A DNA stretch of 32,521 bases, taken from the NCBI GenBank assembly GCA_027060825.1, contig JALSWC010000234.1:1-32521 (forward strand). Direction: 5' to 3'. Source of the DNA: Sulfurimonas sp. GTDB lineage: Bacteria > Campylobacterota > Campylobacteria > Campylobacterales > Sulfurimonadaceae. Position numbers and translations under genes: made by a program. Positions 16,668 to 27,459 of the stretch are shown here, one piece after another. How positions within the stretch are numbered: the first letter of the stretch is position 1; every line of letters begins with the position of its first letter. A model generated the notes under the pieces. That model worked only from the letters and a program-made list of their open reading frames with translations, was not told the DNA's origin and made no database searches.

Positions 16668-18767
16668 CTAACTCTCTATAAAAAGACGCTCTGCAAGTTG
16701 TGTTACATAACTTGAGGTCTCTTTTCGTGTTGCTTTTGCAATTTTATTGACATAATCTTCTAAGAGTTTATGGTTGTTTATATTTTTTTCACCATTTTGT
16801 GCTTTTACTCTTACATAAGTACCATCACTTTGTAGCTCATGTGCTAGAACATTATCTGCACATTGTAGTTTTAGTATTTGGATGATTTTATTTTGTGCAG
16901 TTTCATCTTTGATGGCAGTAAGGAGTTCAATGCGTCTTACCAGATTTCTTGGCATCCAATCTGCACTTGAAATATAGATTTTTGAGGCATCATTTTTAAA
17001 GTAAAATGCACGGGCATGTTCAAGGTATTTTCCAAGAATGGAGATAACACGAATATTTTCACTTACACCTTCAATTCCAGGTTTTAAACAACAGATACCA
17101 CGAACAATAAGATCAATTTTCACACCTGCTTGTGAAGCTTTGTAGAGGGCTCTTATGACATCTTCATCAACAAGTGAGTTTATTTTTGCAATGATTTGAC
17201 CATTTGTTCCTTGTCTTGTTTCATTATGAATAAGCGAGAGAATTTTAGGTTTAATCTGTGATGGTGCCATATAGAGTTCATTGAGTTTGCCTTTTTTACT
17301 AAAACCTGTCAGGAAGTGAAAAAAGCGTGTTAAGTCATTTGTAATGGTATCTTTACTTGTCATATAACTCATATCGGTATAAATCTTAGAAGTAGCAGGA
17401 TTGTAGTTTCCTGTGCCTAAGTGTGCATACTGTTTGAGTTTTCCATTTTTTCTTCTTGTAATAAGTGCTGCTTTTGCATGCACTTTAAATCCTTGAATAC
17501 CATAAATAACATGCGCTCCAGATTTTTCCAAGGCTTTCGCCCAAATAAGATTATTCTCTTCATCAAATCTTGCTTTAAGTTCAACCATAACTGTTACTTG
17601 CTTGCCACTCTCACTTGCATCAATAAGTGCCTTTACAATTGGAGATTTTGTTCCTGAACGGTAGAGTGTCATTTTGATGGAGACAACATCACTATCTTTT
17701 GTTGCATACTGAATGAGGTTTACAACAGGATCAAAACTATCATAAGGATGGTAGAGTAAAATATCTTGTTTTTCTAAAATAGAGAAGTAGTCTTCATTGC
17801 TGTCAAATGGTGGCAGTACCTTTGGTTGGAATGACGGTGCTAAAAGCTGAGCAAAATCTTTGTTTGATACAATTTGCCAAAGACTTGAAAGGTTTAAAAA
17901 TGTATGAAATGTATAAATATCATCTTTGTAAATATGTGCATGTTGATTAAAGAAGTTGATAATCTCTTCATCTGCGTTTGAACCAACTTCAAGCCGTACC
18001 ATTTCTCCCTTTCGTCGGAGTTTTAGACCCTCTTCAAGAATTTCCATAAAGTCATCTGCTTCTTCCTCTTCTATGGCAATATCTGCATTTCTTGTTATAC
18101 GAAATGAAGCATATTTTATAAGTGAATAGCCAGGGAATAGATCTTCTACATGTTTTTCCACCACACTTTCTATGGGAACATAAGTACCACTTTCAAGCTC
18201 TACATATCTATCTAAAACACGGGGTACACGGATGATTCCAAAACGCTCTATATCTTTATTGTCATTATCACGAAGTTTGACTATAAGACCAAAACTAAGG
18301 TTATTGAGATGAGGAAAAGGGTGTGTAGCATCTACGGCAATAGGTATAATTACTGGGTATATATTTTCATTAAAATATCGATTAAGTGTGCGTTTATCTT
18401 GGCTCTCTAATTCATCGTATGTTTTTACAGAAATACCATGCGGTTCAAGTTTTTTAAAAATTTCACTTCGGCAGTGTTCAACAACTTGTTGTTCCTGGTG
18501 AAGATAGCTTCTAATTTCACGAAGTTGTTGTAAAGGTGTAAGCCTATCTGCTCCTGAGACAATAATGCCAGCTGAAAAGAGTTTTTTCAAGCCAGCAACG
18601 CGAATCATATAAAATTCATCAAGATTTGTACCATAAATTGCTAAAAATTTAAGACGCTCTAAAAGTGGTAATGACTCATCTTGTGCCTGTTTGAGCACTC
18701 TTGTATTAAACTGTAACCATGATATTTCACGGTTTAAATAAAGATTTGGATTTTTTAAATTAAGCAT
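16668..18767 (-). CDS. ppk: Polyphosphate kinase 1
   Basis: NREISWLQFNTRVL, LYHPYDSFDPVVNLI, KMTLYRSGTKSPIVKALI, FKVHAKAALITR, AHLGTGNYNP, ISSADWMPRNLVRRIE. Confidence 0.97.
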   Translation of the reverse strand: MLNLKNPNLYLNREISWLQFNTRVLKQAQDESLPLLERLKFLAIYGTNLDEFYMIRVAGLKKLFSAGIIVSGADRLTPLQQLREIRSYLHQEQQVVEHCRSEIFKKLEPHGISVKTYDELESQDKRTLNRYFNENIYPVIIPIAVDATHPFPHLNNLSFGLIVKLRDNDNKDIERFGIIRVPRVLDRYVELESGTYVPIESVVEKHVEDLFPGYSLIKYASFRITRNADIAIEEEEADDFMEILEEGLKLRRKGEMVRLEVGSNADEEIINFFNQHAHIYKDDIYTFHTFLNLSSLWQIVSNKDFAQLLAPSFQPKVLPPFDSNEDYFSILEKQDILLYHPYDSFDPVVNLIQYATKDSDVVSIKMTLYRSGTKSPIVKALIDASESGKQVTVMVELKARFDEENNLIWAKALEKSGAHVIYGIQGFKVHAKAALITRRKNGKLKQYAHLGTGNYNPATSKIYTDMSYMTSKDTITNDLTRFFHFLTGFSKKGKLNELYMAPSQIKPKILSLIHNETRQGTNGQIIAKINSLVDEDVIRALYKASQAGVKIDLIVRGICCLKPGIEGVSENIRVISILGKYLEHARAFYFKNDASKIYISSADWMPRNLVRRIELLTAIKDETAQNKIIQILKLQCADNVLAHELQSDGTYVRVKAQNGEKNINNHKLLEDYVNKIAKATRKETSSYVTQLAERLFIES

Positions 18768-18822
18768 ATTTTATGAACCTCTATGTGATTTTTTATTTAT
18801 AAGAACTCTATTATATCTAAAA

Positions 18823-20031
18823 TTATTTAATTACTCCCGTGCCTGCAATATTTGCAGCATGGTAAATTGTGACACCGTTTTTTCGTGCATAATATTCCAT
18901 TAATAGCTTTTGTAAGGTAGGCTCTATTGATGGAGTAAACCATGCGTTATTGCTAATAGCTATCATATACTTTACATTACCACTATAAAGCTCTTGACAA
19001 GTTGCTTCATAACAGATTGCATTTCTAAATTTTACTCCTTTTATGAGAAAATCAGTTGGTTTTTTAGCTGTTACAAAGTCACTTGCTCCTGCAAAAAAAG
19101 TATCGTTTACAAATTTTTTCATAAAGGACGGGAGTGGAATATACTCGCCAAAAGGCACAAGTACCATTTTTTTTGCAATTTGATATGTCTGATTGTGAAA
19201 AAAGTAGGAGACATTGTAGTTAAGATGATTTTGTCGAAGGAGTGAACCTGCAATGATATCTATGTGTTTACTTGCTTTTAAAACTTGTGAAAGTAGAAGA
19301 GGATTTTTATTCATATAAAGTGGAAAAACGGACTCTGGAAATACAACTAAATCATACCCCTCTTTTGTTGCCTTGTCAATTTCTTTAAATATCATATTCA
19401 CAGTTGGATAGAGATTTCCCCTTTGCCATTTATCTTCTTGTTTTATATGTGTTGCAACAAGTTTTATTTTAATTGGTGCATTATGTTGTGGTGGGTAGCC
19501 ATAGTTAAATGCAACAAAGAGTAAAAGAAGAGGAACTGCTTTGAGCTTTTTGTTTTTTATAAGAGCAGGCAGACTAAGTGCTAAAAGTAGGGCGATAAAT
19601 TGGTAGTTGTAAACACCAATATAGCTATTTACAAAGGGAAGTTCTAGTTTCATCCAATTCCATCCAAGAGGTTCTATAAAACTAAGGATAAAGAGGAAAA
19701 TAGCACGGAGATAGGGCTTATTTGTAAAAGCTAAAGGTGCAAAGAAGATGAGGTAAAGTAATCCAAATCCAAAAGTAATAAAAGGTGTCATATATCCTAC
19801 ACCATCATATTTAAAACTATACCCTATCCAGTAAAACCATAAAAGACCTATGAAAAACCCACTAAAGAGTATGCTTCGTTTAGGAATGTAGAGTAAAAGT
19901 GTAAAAGCACTGATGCCTAAAAGAGTGTTGAGTAGCTTATTTGTAAAGCCATAATATGCCAAATAGATGAAGGCACTAAAAAAGAACGCTGTGATGAATC
20001 CTGTCAAAAGGTATCGAATAAAATATTTCAT
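18823..20031 (-). CDS. lnt: Apolipoprotein N-acyltransferase (short form)
   Basis: N-terminal TM segments then nitrilase fold: VVFPESVFPLY, LVPFGEYIPLP, AICYEATCQELY, ISNNAWF. Confidence 0.85.
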   Translation of the reverse strand: MKYFIRYLLTGFITAFFFSAFIYLAYYGFTNKLLNTLLGISAFTLLLYIPKRSILFSGFFIGLLWFYWIGYSFKYDGVGYMTPFITFGFGLLYLIFFAPLAFTNKPYLRAIFLFILSFIEPLGWNWMKLELPFVNSYIGVYNYQFIALLLALSLPALIKNKKLKAVPLLLLFVAFNYGYPPQHNAPIKIKLVATHIKQEDKWQRGNLYPTVNMIFKEIDKATKEGYDLVVFPESVFPLYMNKNPLLLSQVLKASKHIDIIAGSLLRQNHLNYNVSYFFHNQTYQIAKKMVLVPFGEYIPLPSFMKKFVNDTFFAGASDFVTAKKPTDFLIKGVKFRNAICYEATCQELYSGNVKYMIAISNNAWFTPSIEPTLQKLLMEYYARKNGVTIYHAANIAGTGVIK

Positions 20032-20075
20032 AATGAAATTGTACTTAATTTACTCGTTATTTAGCATATTTCTTG

Positions 20076-20081
20076 TATAAT
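20076..20081 (+). promoter_or_regulatory. Putative -10 for the yajC-to-mfd operon
   Basis: TATAAT in TCTTGTATAATCTTG, about 31 nt upstream of the yajC ATG. Confidence 0.45.
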
Positions 20082-20112
20082 CTTGTAAATTTTACTCAAG
20101 GAAACAGAAACT

Positions 20113-20379
20113 ATGGAAATTATTTCTCAGTTATTACCGTTCGTATTTTTAATTGCGATTATGTATTATGTAATCATACGCCCACAACAAAAAGAAGCAA
20201 AAGCTAAAAAAGAGATGTTAGCAGCTCTTAAAAAAGGTGATAAAGTAATCACAAATGGTGGTTTTATTGTAGTTGTTCACAAAGTTGAAGAGAAGTTTTT
20301 AAGTGTCAAAATGAATGATGACATTATTGTTAAGATTACAAAAGATTCCATTGCAAAGAAGTACGAGGATGAAGTTTAA
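20113..20379 (+). CDS. yajC: Preprotein translocase subunit YajC
   Basis: Single TM followed by IIRPQQKEAKAKKEMLAALKKGDKVITNGGF. Confidence 0.96.
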   Translation: MEIISQLLPFVFLIAIMYYVIIRPQQKEAKAKKEMLAALKKGDKVITNGGFIVVVHKVEEKFLSVKMNDDIIVKITKDSIAKKYEDEV

Positions 20380-21934
20380 TTACAGAATTGTCATCTTTGC
20401 ATTAGCATTAGTGTTTGGTATTGTGTTTTCAATGCCTTCACTTTTGCAAACCAAAGAGGGCAAGAAAATAACCCTAGGTCTTGATTTACAAGGTGGTTTA
20501 CATATGCTTTTGGGTGTAAAAACCGATGAAGCTGTTAAATCTCGTATAAAATCTGTTGCAGCAAGTGTCAAACATTATGCTGATCGTAAAGATATTCTTA
20601 TAGATCATTTAAGATTTACTGCAAATAGTGTGAGTTTTGAAGTACTTGATAGTGATGATGTAGCGTCATTTCAATCATTTTTATCAAAAATAGAAGGTGC
20701 AAAAGTTGTACAAAATGGTTCCAATTTTCTAGTCTCTTTTACTCATAAAGAGGTTAAAAAGATAAAGAAAATGGCTATTAATCAAGCTATTGAAACGATT
20801 AGAAATAGACTTGACCAGTTTGGACTTTCAGAACCACATGTTACAAAACAGGGAAAAAATCAGATTGTTGTAGAACTTGCTGGAATTAAAACACAACAAG
20901 AAGGGCAACGCGCTCGTAAACTTATATCTCGTGCTGCAAAACTGGAATTTATGGCGGTTGATGAAGCAAGAGATGCAAGAGTTTACAATATGACTCCTGC
21001 AGATGCTGCCGAGTATGGTGATGTGATTTTACCTGATGCAAAACATCCTAAAGTGAAGTACCTCGTGCATGAGATTCCTATTTTAGATGGGAGTATGCTT
21101 ACTGGTGCAAGTGTCGGTTTTAACAAAAATAATAAGCCTGTAATCAACTTTAAACTTAATTCAGAAGGGGCAGATATTTTTGGCGATTTTACTGGTAAAA
21201 ATATAGGGAAACGACTTGCAATTGTTCTTGATGGTAAGGTCTTTTCTGCTCCAAATATTAATGAACGAATTGGTGGTGGTTCAGGACAAATCTCTGGTAA
21301 CTATACTGTTTTAGGTGCCAAAGATTTAGCTATTGCACTGCGCTCAGGAGCACTGCTTGCACCTGTATATTTGATGGGACAGCGCTCAGTAGGACCAAGT
21401 TTAGGTGCTGAGAGTATTAGAGAATCTATGATAGCACTTGTTGGTGGTTTTATTTTAGTTATTATTTTTATGCTTGTGTATTATCGTATGGCAGGTCTAA
21501 TTGCAAATATTGCTTTGATTGCAAATCTCTTTTTACTTTTAGCAATTATGAGTCTTTTTGGTGCGACTTTAACACTCCCTGGTATGGCAGGTATTGTCCT
21601 TACTGTTGGTATGGCAGTTGATTCCAATGTTATTATCTCCGAGCGTATTCGTGAACTTATTTACGAGGGCAAGTCGATGCACAAAGCTATTGAAGATGGT
21701 TACTCAAATGCTATGAGTGCCATTTTAGATGCAAATATTACGACACTTATAGCTGCTGTTGTACTGTATGCCTATGGTACGGGTGCTATTAAAGGTTTTG
21801 CTATTACTATGAGTATTGGTATTTTGGCATCTATGCTTACAGCTATTTTAGGAACACATGGTATTTATGATTTACTTGAGAAACAAGTTGGTAAAAGTAA
21901 AAACTACAAATTTTGGTTTGGGATTAAGGGGTAA
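20369..21934 (+). CDS. secD: Protein translocase subunit SecD
   Basis: ATG 20369 (MKFNYRIVIFALALVF) is preferred over the track start; LGLDLQGGLHMLLGV, TIRNRLDQFGLSEP, AVDSNVIISERIRE. Confidence 0.96.
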   Translation: MKFNYRIVIFALALVFGIVFSMPSLLQTKEGKKITLGLDLQGGLHMLLGVKTDEAVKSRIKSVAASVKHYADRKDILIDHLRFTANSVSFEVLDSDDVASFQSFLSKIEGAKVVQNGSNFLVSFTHKEVKKIKKMAINQAIETIRNRLDQFGLSEPHVTKQGKNQIVVELAGIKTQQEGQRARKLISRAAKLEFMAVDEARDARVYNMTPADAAEYGDVILPDAKHPKVKYLVHEIPILDGSMLTGASVGFNKNNKPVINFKLNSEGADIFGDFTGKNIGKRLAIVLDGKVFSAPNINERIGGGSGQISGNYTVLGAKDLAIALRSGALLAPVYLMGQRSVGPSLGAESIRESMIALVGGFILVIIFMLVYYRMAGLIANIALIANLFLLLAIMSLFGATLTLPGMAGIVLTVGMAVDSNVIISERIRELIYEGKSMHKAIEDGYSNAMSAILDANITTLIAAVVLYAYGTGAIKGFAITMSIGILASMLTAILGTHGIYDLLEKQVGKSKNYKFWFGIKG

Positions 21935-21936
21935 TT

Positions 21937-22908
21937 ATGGAATTTTTTAGATATAAATCAGCTATTGATTTTATGGGTAAATCAAAAATAGCTATAGCAA
22001 TTTCTATAACCTTAATGTTACTCTCGTATGCGATTTTACTGACAAAAGGTTTTAACTACGGTATTGACTTCGCTGGTGGGACTATTGTGCAGGTTAAGTA
22101 TGATAAAGCTGCCCCAATTCAAAAGATGCGTGAAAAACTAAAATCAAATAAAATCTTTAATGATGCCTCTATTACACGATTTGGTTCTGCTGATGAAGTT
22201 ATTATTCGTATGAAGAGTAGTAGTAAAAATGTTGCTGATGGTGTTGGAGATATAACAAGAAAAGCACTCCAAGGAACAGGGAATTTTAAAATCCGTCGTG
22301 TTGATGTTGTTGGGCCTACTGTTGGGAGTGAGTTGCGTGAAAAAGGGCTTATGTCTATGGCTCTTGCTATTTTAGGTATTTTAATCTATGTGGCATTTAG
22401 GTTTGAGTGGCGTTTTGCTGTTGCGTCTGTTGTTGCACTTATTCATGATGTCTCTATTGCTAGTGGTTTAGTTGCCCTTTTTGGCATAGATGTAAATCTT
22501 GATGTCTTAGCAGCACTTTTAACACTTTTGGGTTACTCCTTGAATGATACCATCATTGTATTTGACCGTATTCGTGAAGGAATTGTAGCCTCTAAAAAGA
22601 TGACGCTTGGAGAGACTATCAATGACTCTATTACAAGAACGCTCTCAAGAACTATACTTACATCACTTACAACATTCTTTGTTATATTTACGCTCTTTTT
22701 ATTTGGTGGAGAGATTATTCATCCATTTGCATTTACTATGCTTGTTGGTATTGTTGTTGGAACATACTCTTCTATTTTTGTTGCTTCACCAATTCTTTTA
22801 TGGTTTGGTTTTGATATAAAAAAATACCATGAAAAACTCGCTGAAAAAGCAAAAAGAGAAGCTGAAAAAGATAAAATGCGTAAACAGTTTGAATCGGGTG
22901 TAATGTAA
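21937..22908 (+). CDS. secF: Protein translocase subunit SecF
   Basis: [45 protein letters not shown]. Confidence 0.96.
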   Translation: MEFFRYKSAIDFMGKSKIAIAISITLMLLSYAILLTKGFNYGIDFAGGTIVQVKYDKAAPIQKMREKLKSNKIFNDASITRFGSADEVIIRMKSSSKNVADGVGDITRKALQGTGNFKIRRVDVVGPTVGSELREKGLMSMALAILGILIYVAFRFEWRFAVASVVALIHDVSIASGLVALFGIDVNLDVLAALLTLLGYSLNDTIIVFDRIREGIVASKKMTLGETINDSITRTLSRTILTSLTTFFVIFTLFLFGGEIIHPFAFTMLVGIVVGTYSSIFVASPILLWFGFDIKKYHEKLAEKAKREAEKDKMRKQFESGVM

Positions 22909-22919
22909 AGGAAAAAGTT

Positions 22920-25373
22920 TTGGAATATAGTGCAAAAGAAGTAGAAAAAAAGTGGCAAGAGTATTGGAAAGAACACGAGAGTTTTGAGCCGAGTGATGAT
23001 TTTACTAAAGAGAAAAAGTACATCCTTTCGATGTTCCCTTTTCCTAGTGGTCGTTTGCATATGGGTCATGTAAGAAACTACTCTATCTCAGATGCTTTTG
23101 CTCGTTACCATAGACAACAGGGTAAAAATGTTTTACATCCTATTGGATTTGATAGTTTTGGTATGCCTGCTGAAAATGCAGCTATAAAAAATGGAAGCCA
23201 TCCAAAAAGTTGGACATATGATAATATTGATTATATGAAAAATGAGTTTTACTCTCTTGGCTTCTCATTTTCACGCAAACGAGAACTTGCAACAAGTGAT
23301 GAACTCTACACAAAATTTGAGCAGGGTTTTATCATAGATATGTATGAAAAAGGCTTGCTTTACCGTGAAAAAGGGATGCTTAACTGGTGTCCAAATGACA
23401 AAACGGTGCTTGCAAATGAGCAGGTAGTTGATGGGTGCTGTTGGAGATGTGATACGCCTATTGTTAAAAAAGAGATGAATCAGTACTACTTCAAAATAAC
23501 AGCCTATGCAGATGAGCTTTTAGCTGATTTGAAAAAACTTGATGGTGGCTGGCCAAAACAAGTTTTAACAATGCAAGAAAATTGGATAGGAAAATCAAAT
23601 GGTCTAGCCTTTGATCTCTTTTTTGATGAAGAGTCTCGTGCAAAACTTGATGGTAAATTTGAAAGTTTTGATGTCTTTACTACGCGTCCAGATACTGTTT
23701 ATGGAGTAAGTTACACTGCATTAGCACCTGAACATCCTATTGTAAACTATATGATTGAGCATAAGCTTTTAGATGATGAAGCTATTGCAACTGTAAATGC
23801 TATGAAAAATACCTCTTCTATTGATAGACAAAAAGAGAAAGCTGGTCTGCCTCTTCATTTGAGCGTTGTCCATCCTTTAACTGGAAAAAAAGTACCAGTT
23901 TGGATAGCAAACTTTGTTCTCATGGATTATGGAAGTGGTGCTGTAATGGCTGTTCCTGCACATGATGATAGGGATTTTGATTTTGCTAAAAAATATGATT
24001 TACCAATAAACGCAGTAATAGAACCGTTTGAAGGAGAGCATGACTTTTCAAAAACTGCTTTTACAGAAGTTGGTAAGCTTATAAATTCTGAAGATTTTAA
24101 TGGCTTGAACTCTCAAAAATCACAGCAATTTATTATTGAAATGTTTGAAGAGAAAAATATTGGGAAAAAGACTACAAATTATAAGTTAAAAGATTGGGGT
24201 GTCAGCCGTCAACGCTATTGGGGTGCTCCTATTCCATTTGTACATTGCCCTAAATGTGGTCTTGTTATGGAGAAAAAAGAGAATCTGCCTATTGCACTTC
24301 CTGAAGATGTAGAGATAACAGGTGAGGGAAATCCACTTGAAAACCATCCAACATGGAAGTATTGTAAATGTCCAGAGTGTGGTGGCGATGCGACTCGTGA
24401 GACAGATACTATGGATACTTTTGTGGAATCAAGTTGGTACTTTTTACGCTTTTGTGCATCGCCACAAAATTGGGAAAAAGAGGCATTCTCTGCTGAACAG
24501 ATTAAGTATTGGATGGGTGTTGATCACTACATCGGTGGGATTGAACATGCTATTTTACATCTTTTATATGCACGATTTTTTACAAAAGTATTCCGTGATT
24601 TAGGCTATCTTGATTTTGATGAGCCATTTGATAATTTGCTTACGCAAGGCATGGTACTTAAAGATGGTGCTAAAATGAGTAAGTCAAAAGGAAATACTGT
24701 TGACCCTGATGCTATTATAGAAAAATATGGTGCAGATACAGCAAGACTTTTCATTCTCTTTGCAGCACCTCCAACACAAGAGTTAGAGTGGAATGATAGT
24801 GCAGTTGATGGTGCTTATAAGTTTATTAAAAGATTTTTTGATAGAAGTGTTAATGTTGTGCCAACAGATATTAAACCAAAAATCAATCATAGTGCTTTAT
24901 CAAAAGAGGAAAAATTCGCACGCAAAAAAGTCTATGAAGCACTTCAAAGAGCCGAAGATGTTTACAATGAACGATATACTTTTAACACGATGATAGCAGG
25001 TGTCATGGAAGCTATGAATGCACTCAATGCACAAAAAAATGCAGATGTGTGGAGTGAAGGTTATTGGATTTTAAGTGCAATTATGGAACCTGTTATTCCT
25101 CATACATGTTGGGAAATTTCTCAAAAATATTTCAACTTGAAAAACCTTGCTCCTCAAGAGAGTGTTGAAGAGGTTTTTGTGGAAGATTCTCTCTCTCTTG
25201 GTGTCTCTATAAATGGGAAAAAACGAGGTGAGATTGAAGTGCCAGCAGATGCAAGTAAAGATGAGATTTTAGCTACAGCAAAAGAGAGTGTGGCAAAATG
25301 GCTTGAGGGTAAAGAGCTTGTAAAAGAGATTATTGTGCCTAAAAAACTTGTTAATTTTGTTGTAAAGGGTTAA
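22920..25373 (+). CDS. leuS: Leucyl-tRNA synthetase
   Basis: [54 protein letters not shown] start. Confidence 0.98.
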   Translation: MEYSAKEVEKKWQEYWKEHESFEPSDDFTKEKKYILSMFPFPSGRLHMGHVRNYSISDAFARYHRQQGKNVLHPIGFDSFGMPAENAAIKNGSHPKSWTYDNIDYMKNEFYSLGFSFSRKRELATSDELYTKFEQGFIIDMYEKGLLYREKGMLNWCPNDKTVLANEQVVDGCCWRCDTPIVKKEMNQYYFKITAYADELLADLKKLDGGWPKQVLTMQENWIGKSNGLAFDLFFDEESRAKLDGKFESFDVFTTRPDTVYGVSYTALAPEHPIVNYMIEHKLLDDEAIATVNAMKNTSSIDRQKEKAGLPLHLSVVHPLTGKKVPVWIANFVLMDYGSGAVMAVPAHDDRDFDFAKKYDLPINAVIEPFEGEHDFSKTAFTEVGKLINSEDFNGLNSQKSQQFIIEMFEEKNIGKKTTNYKLKDWGVSRQRYWGAPIPFVHCPKCGLVMEKKENLPIALPEDVEITGEGNPLENHPTWKYCKCPECGGDATRETDTMDTFVESSWYFLRFCASPQNWEKEAFSAEQIKYWMGVDHYIGGIEHAILHLLYARFFTKVFRDLGYLDFDEPFDNLLTQGMVLKDGAKMSKSKGNTVDPDAIIEKYGADTARLFILFAAPPTQELEWNDSAVDGAYKFIKRFFDRSVNVVPTDIKPKINHSALSKEEKFARKKVYEALQRAEDVYNERYTFNTMIAGVMEAMNALNAQKNADVWSEGYWILSAIMEPVIPHTCWEISQKYFNLKNLAPQESVEEVFVEDSLSLGVSINGKKRGEIEVPADASKDEILATAKESVAKWLEGKELVKEIIVPKKLVNFVVKG

Positions 25374-25374
25374 G

Positions 25375-25893
25375 TTGCACTTTTATCCACATTTTTATAA
25401 GTTGATAGTAATTAGCATTGTTGTACTCTTACTCAACGCATGTGGATATAGACCCTCTTCAAAATACGCAAGAGAGGTGCTTGGTAATCGCATAAGTACC
25501 GATGTTGTTATATCTTCACAAAATCCTGAAAATACTGTTCTTATTAAAGATGGGGTGGATGCAGCACTTATTGAAATATTTCATACATCATTAACGAGCT
25601 TAAAGTATTCAGATACAAATCTGAAAATAGTGTTAAATTCGCCCTCTTATGTACCAATACAATATGATGCATCTGGTTTTGTTATTGCATATCGTGCTAC
25701 AATTACGCTTCGTATTACTAGAGAGAGTAAAAATATTAAAAAGCATTATATATCTCGTGGTACCTATGACTTTGCTGTATCACCAAACGCAGTGCTAACA
25801 GACCAAGAGAGATTTGATGCTATTAAATTTGGTGCAGCCAAGGCAATTGCATCATTTATGGCGCAAGTCTCAGCTGAAGGCTCTCGCATATAA
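25375..25893 (+). CDS. lptE: LptE-like LPS-assembly lipoprotein
   Basis: Lipobox LLLNACGYRPSS; small lipoprotein directly downstream of leuS; TTG start. Confidence 0.7.
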   Translation: MHFYPHFYKLIVISIVVLLLNACGYRPSSKYAREVLGNRISTDVVISSQNPENTVLIKDGVDAALIEIFHTSLTSLKYSDTNLKIVLNSPSYVPIQYDASGFVIAYRATITLRITRESKNIKKHYISRGTYDFAVSPNAVLTDQERFDAIKFGAAKAIASFMAQVSAEGSRI

Positions 25894-25912
25894 AAAATAG
25901 GAGAATAGAGAG

Positions 25913-27457
25913 ATGATGATTAAAAGAATTATTAATAATGCTTTAAAACGCTTGAAAATAGAAGGGAAGTTATTGACCCCCGATTTTTATGCAGAAGCTT
26001 TTTGTCAAGAGGCAAAAAAAGCTAATATGAAGCTAGAAGATTGTGAGCATTTAGAAGATTCTATAAAACTGCTCAATAAAGATCTTCAAGCAGATTTACG
26101 AAATTATCATATAAAGACAATAAAAGAGTTTGTCCGTTATGTGGTAACAAAGTTGAACCGTACCAATTCTATACAATGCACAAAAATTTTAGAGTCTCAA
26201 ATTTTGCTTACAAAGCGTATATTGCAAGTTTCTTCTGTTTTGCACAATAAAGAGATTAGCTCTTTATCACAAACTACTATAGAAGTTATGGAATCAGCTG
26301 CACAACCACAACAGTTAGATGCACTTCGACAACAATGGGTAAATTTCATTACAACTTATGATGATACATTCTTACAAAAACTGAAACCTTATGGAGCAGT
26401 AGATAGTTCTGATTTGCGTAAAACTATTAATGGTTTAAAAATAGATGCATCTGTAGATAATGAATCAAAGAATGAGTTGAAAAAACTTGCAAAATTACTT
26501 GCTGCTTCTTTTGTCCCTTCAATTGCTTCAAGTGTCAATGAGGAAATAGCCTTTGTTAGTGATAAGTTGAGAAATAATCCTGCTATTTTAGAATCAGAGA
26601 CAATTGAAGAGGAAATTAAGTCAATTATTTCACTCAGAATTGCACTTGATAATAAAACAGTCAAAGAGATGGTTGGATCAATAGATGGTGTTTTAGATAA
26701 ATTATCTCTGCGTTTAATCGCTATGATAGAGAGTTCAGATACATCAAATTTGGAAGTGCAGAAGATAAAAAAAGAGTTACAATCTTTTGGTAAAAAGCCA
26801 ATAGAAAATTTTAAAGTTGCACATAAAAAACTCTTTACTATTGCAGTCGCTTTGGAAAAAAATACGCAAGTTCTTAGCAAGGAGCTTAAAGGTCACTCTA
26901 TGGAGGTAAAACTTCTCAGTGAAAAGGTAAATAGCCTAGAAAAAGAGCTTGAAAATGCGAAAAAAGAATCTCAAGAAGATTTCTTAACTAAACTTGTAAA
27001 TAAACGCGCATTAGATGAGATGATTAAAGTAAAAGATGCAGAGTTTGAGCGTTATGGGCGTAACTACTCTGTAGCAATGTTTGATATAGATCATTTTAAA
27101 GCAGTAAATGACACCTATGGACATGAAGCGGGTGATGCTATTTTAGCTGCTGTTGCAAAAATACTTAAAAATATTTCAAGGACAGTGGATATAGTTGGGC
27201 GTTTTGGAGGAGAAGAATTTCTAGCAATTTTAAGCGATACAAATACAGAAGGTGGTGTAGTGTATGCAGATAAAGTAAGAAAAGGTGTAGAAAAAGCCCG
27301 TTTTGTTTATAAAGGAGAACGGATAAAAGTGACTATAAGTGCTGGTGTAAGTGAGAGAAAAAATCATCTTTCAGCAGAAGCTACGATTAATTCTGCCGAT
27401 GAGTATCTTTATAAAGCAAAACATGAAGGTAGAAACCGTGTGGAGTATAAAAAATAG
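25913..27457 (+). CDS. GGDEF diguanylate cyclase with long uncharacterised N-terminal region
   Basis: FDIDHFKAVNDTYGHEAGDAILAAVAKIL, SRTVDIVGRFGGEEFLAIL (GGEEF active site and RxxD five residues upstream). Confidence 0.93.
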   Translation: MMIKRIINNALKRLKIEGKLLTPDFYAEAFCQEAKKANMKLEDCEHLEDSIKLLNKDLQADLRNYHIKTIKEFVRYVVTKLNRTNSIQCTKILESQILLTKRILQVSSVLHNKEISSLSQTTIEVMESAAQPQQLDALRQQWVNFITTYDDTFLQKLKPYGAVDSSDLRKTINGLKIDASVDNESKNELKKLAKLLAASFVPSIASSVNEEIAFVSDKLRNNPAILESETIEEEIKSIISLRIALDNKTVKEMVGSIDGVLDKLSLRLIAMIESSDTSNLEVQKIKKELQSFGKKPIENFKVAHKKLFTIAVALEKNTQVLSKELKGHSMEVKLLSEKVNSLEKELENAKKESQEDFLTKLVNKRALDEMIKVKDAEFERYGRNYSVAMFDIDHFKAVNDTYGHEAGDAILAAVAKILKNISRTVDIVGRFGGEEFLAILSDTNTEGGVVYADKVRKGVEKARFVYKGERIKVTISAGVSERKNHLSAEATINSADEYLYKAKHEGRNRVEYKK

Positions 27458-27459
27458 TT

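Noticed and set aside
26389-26880. 163-aa minus ORF inside the GGDEF gene
   Set aside because: Antisense of a confident coding frame; Ser/Ile/Leu-rich composition.
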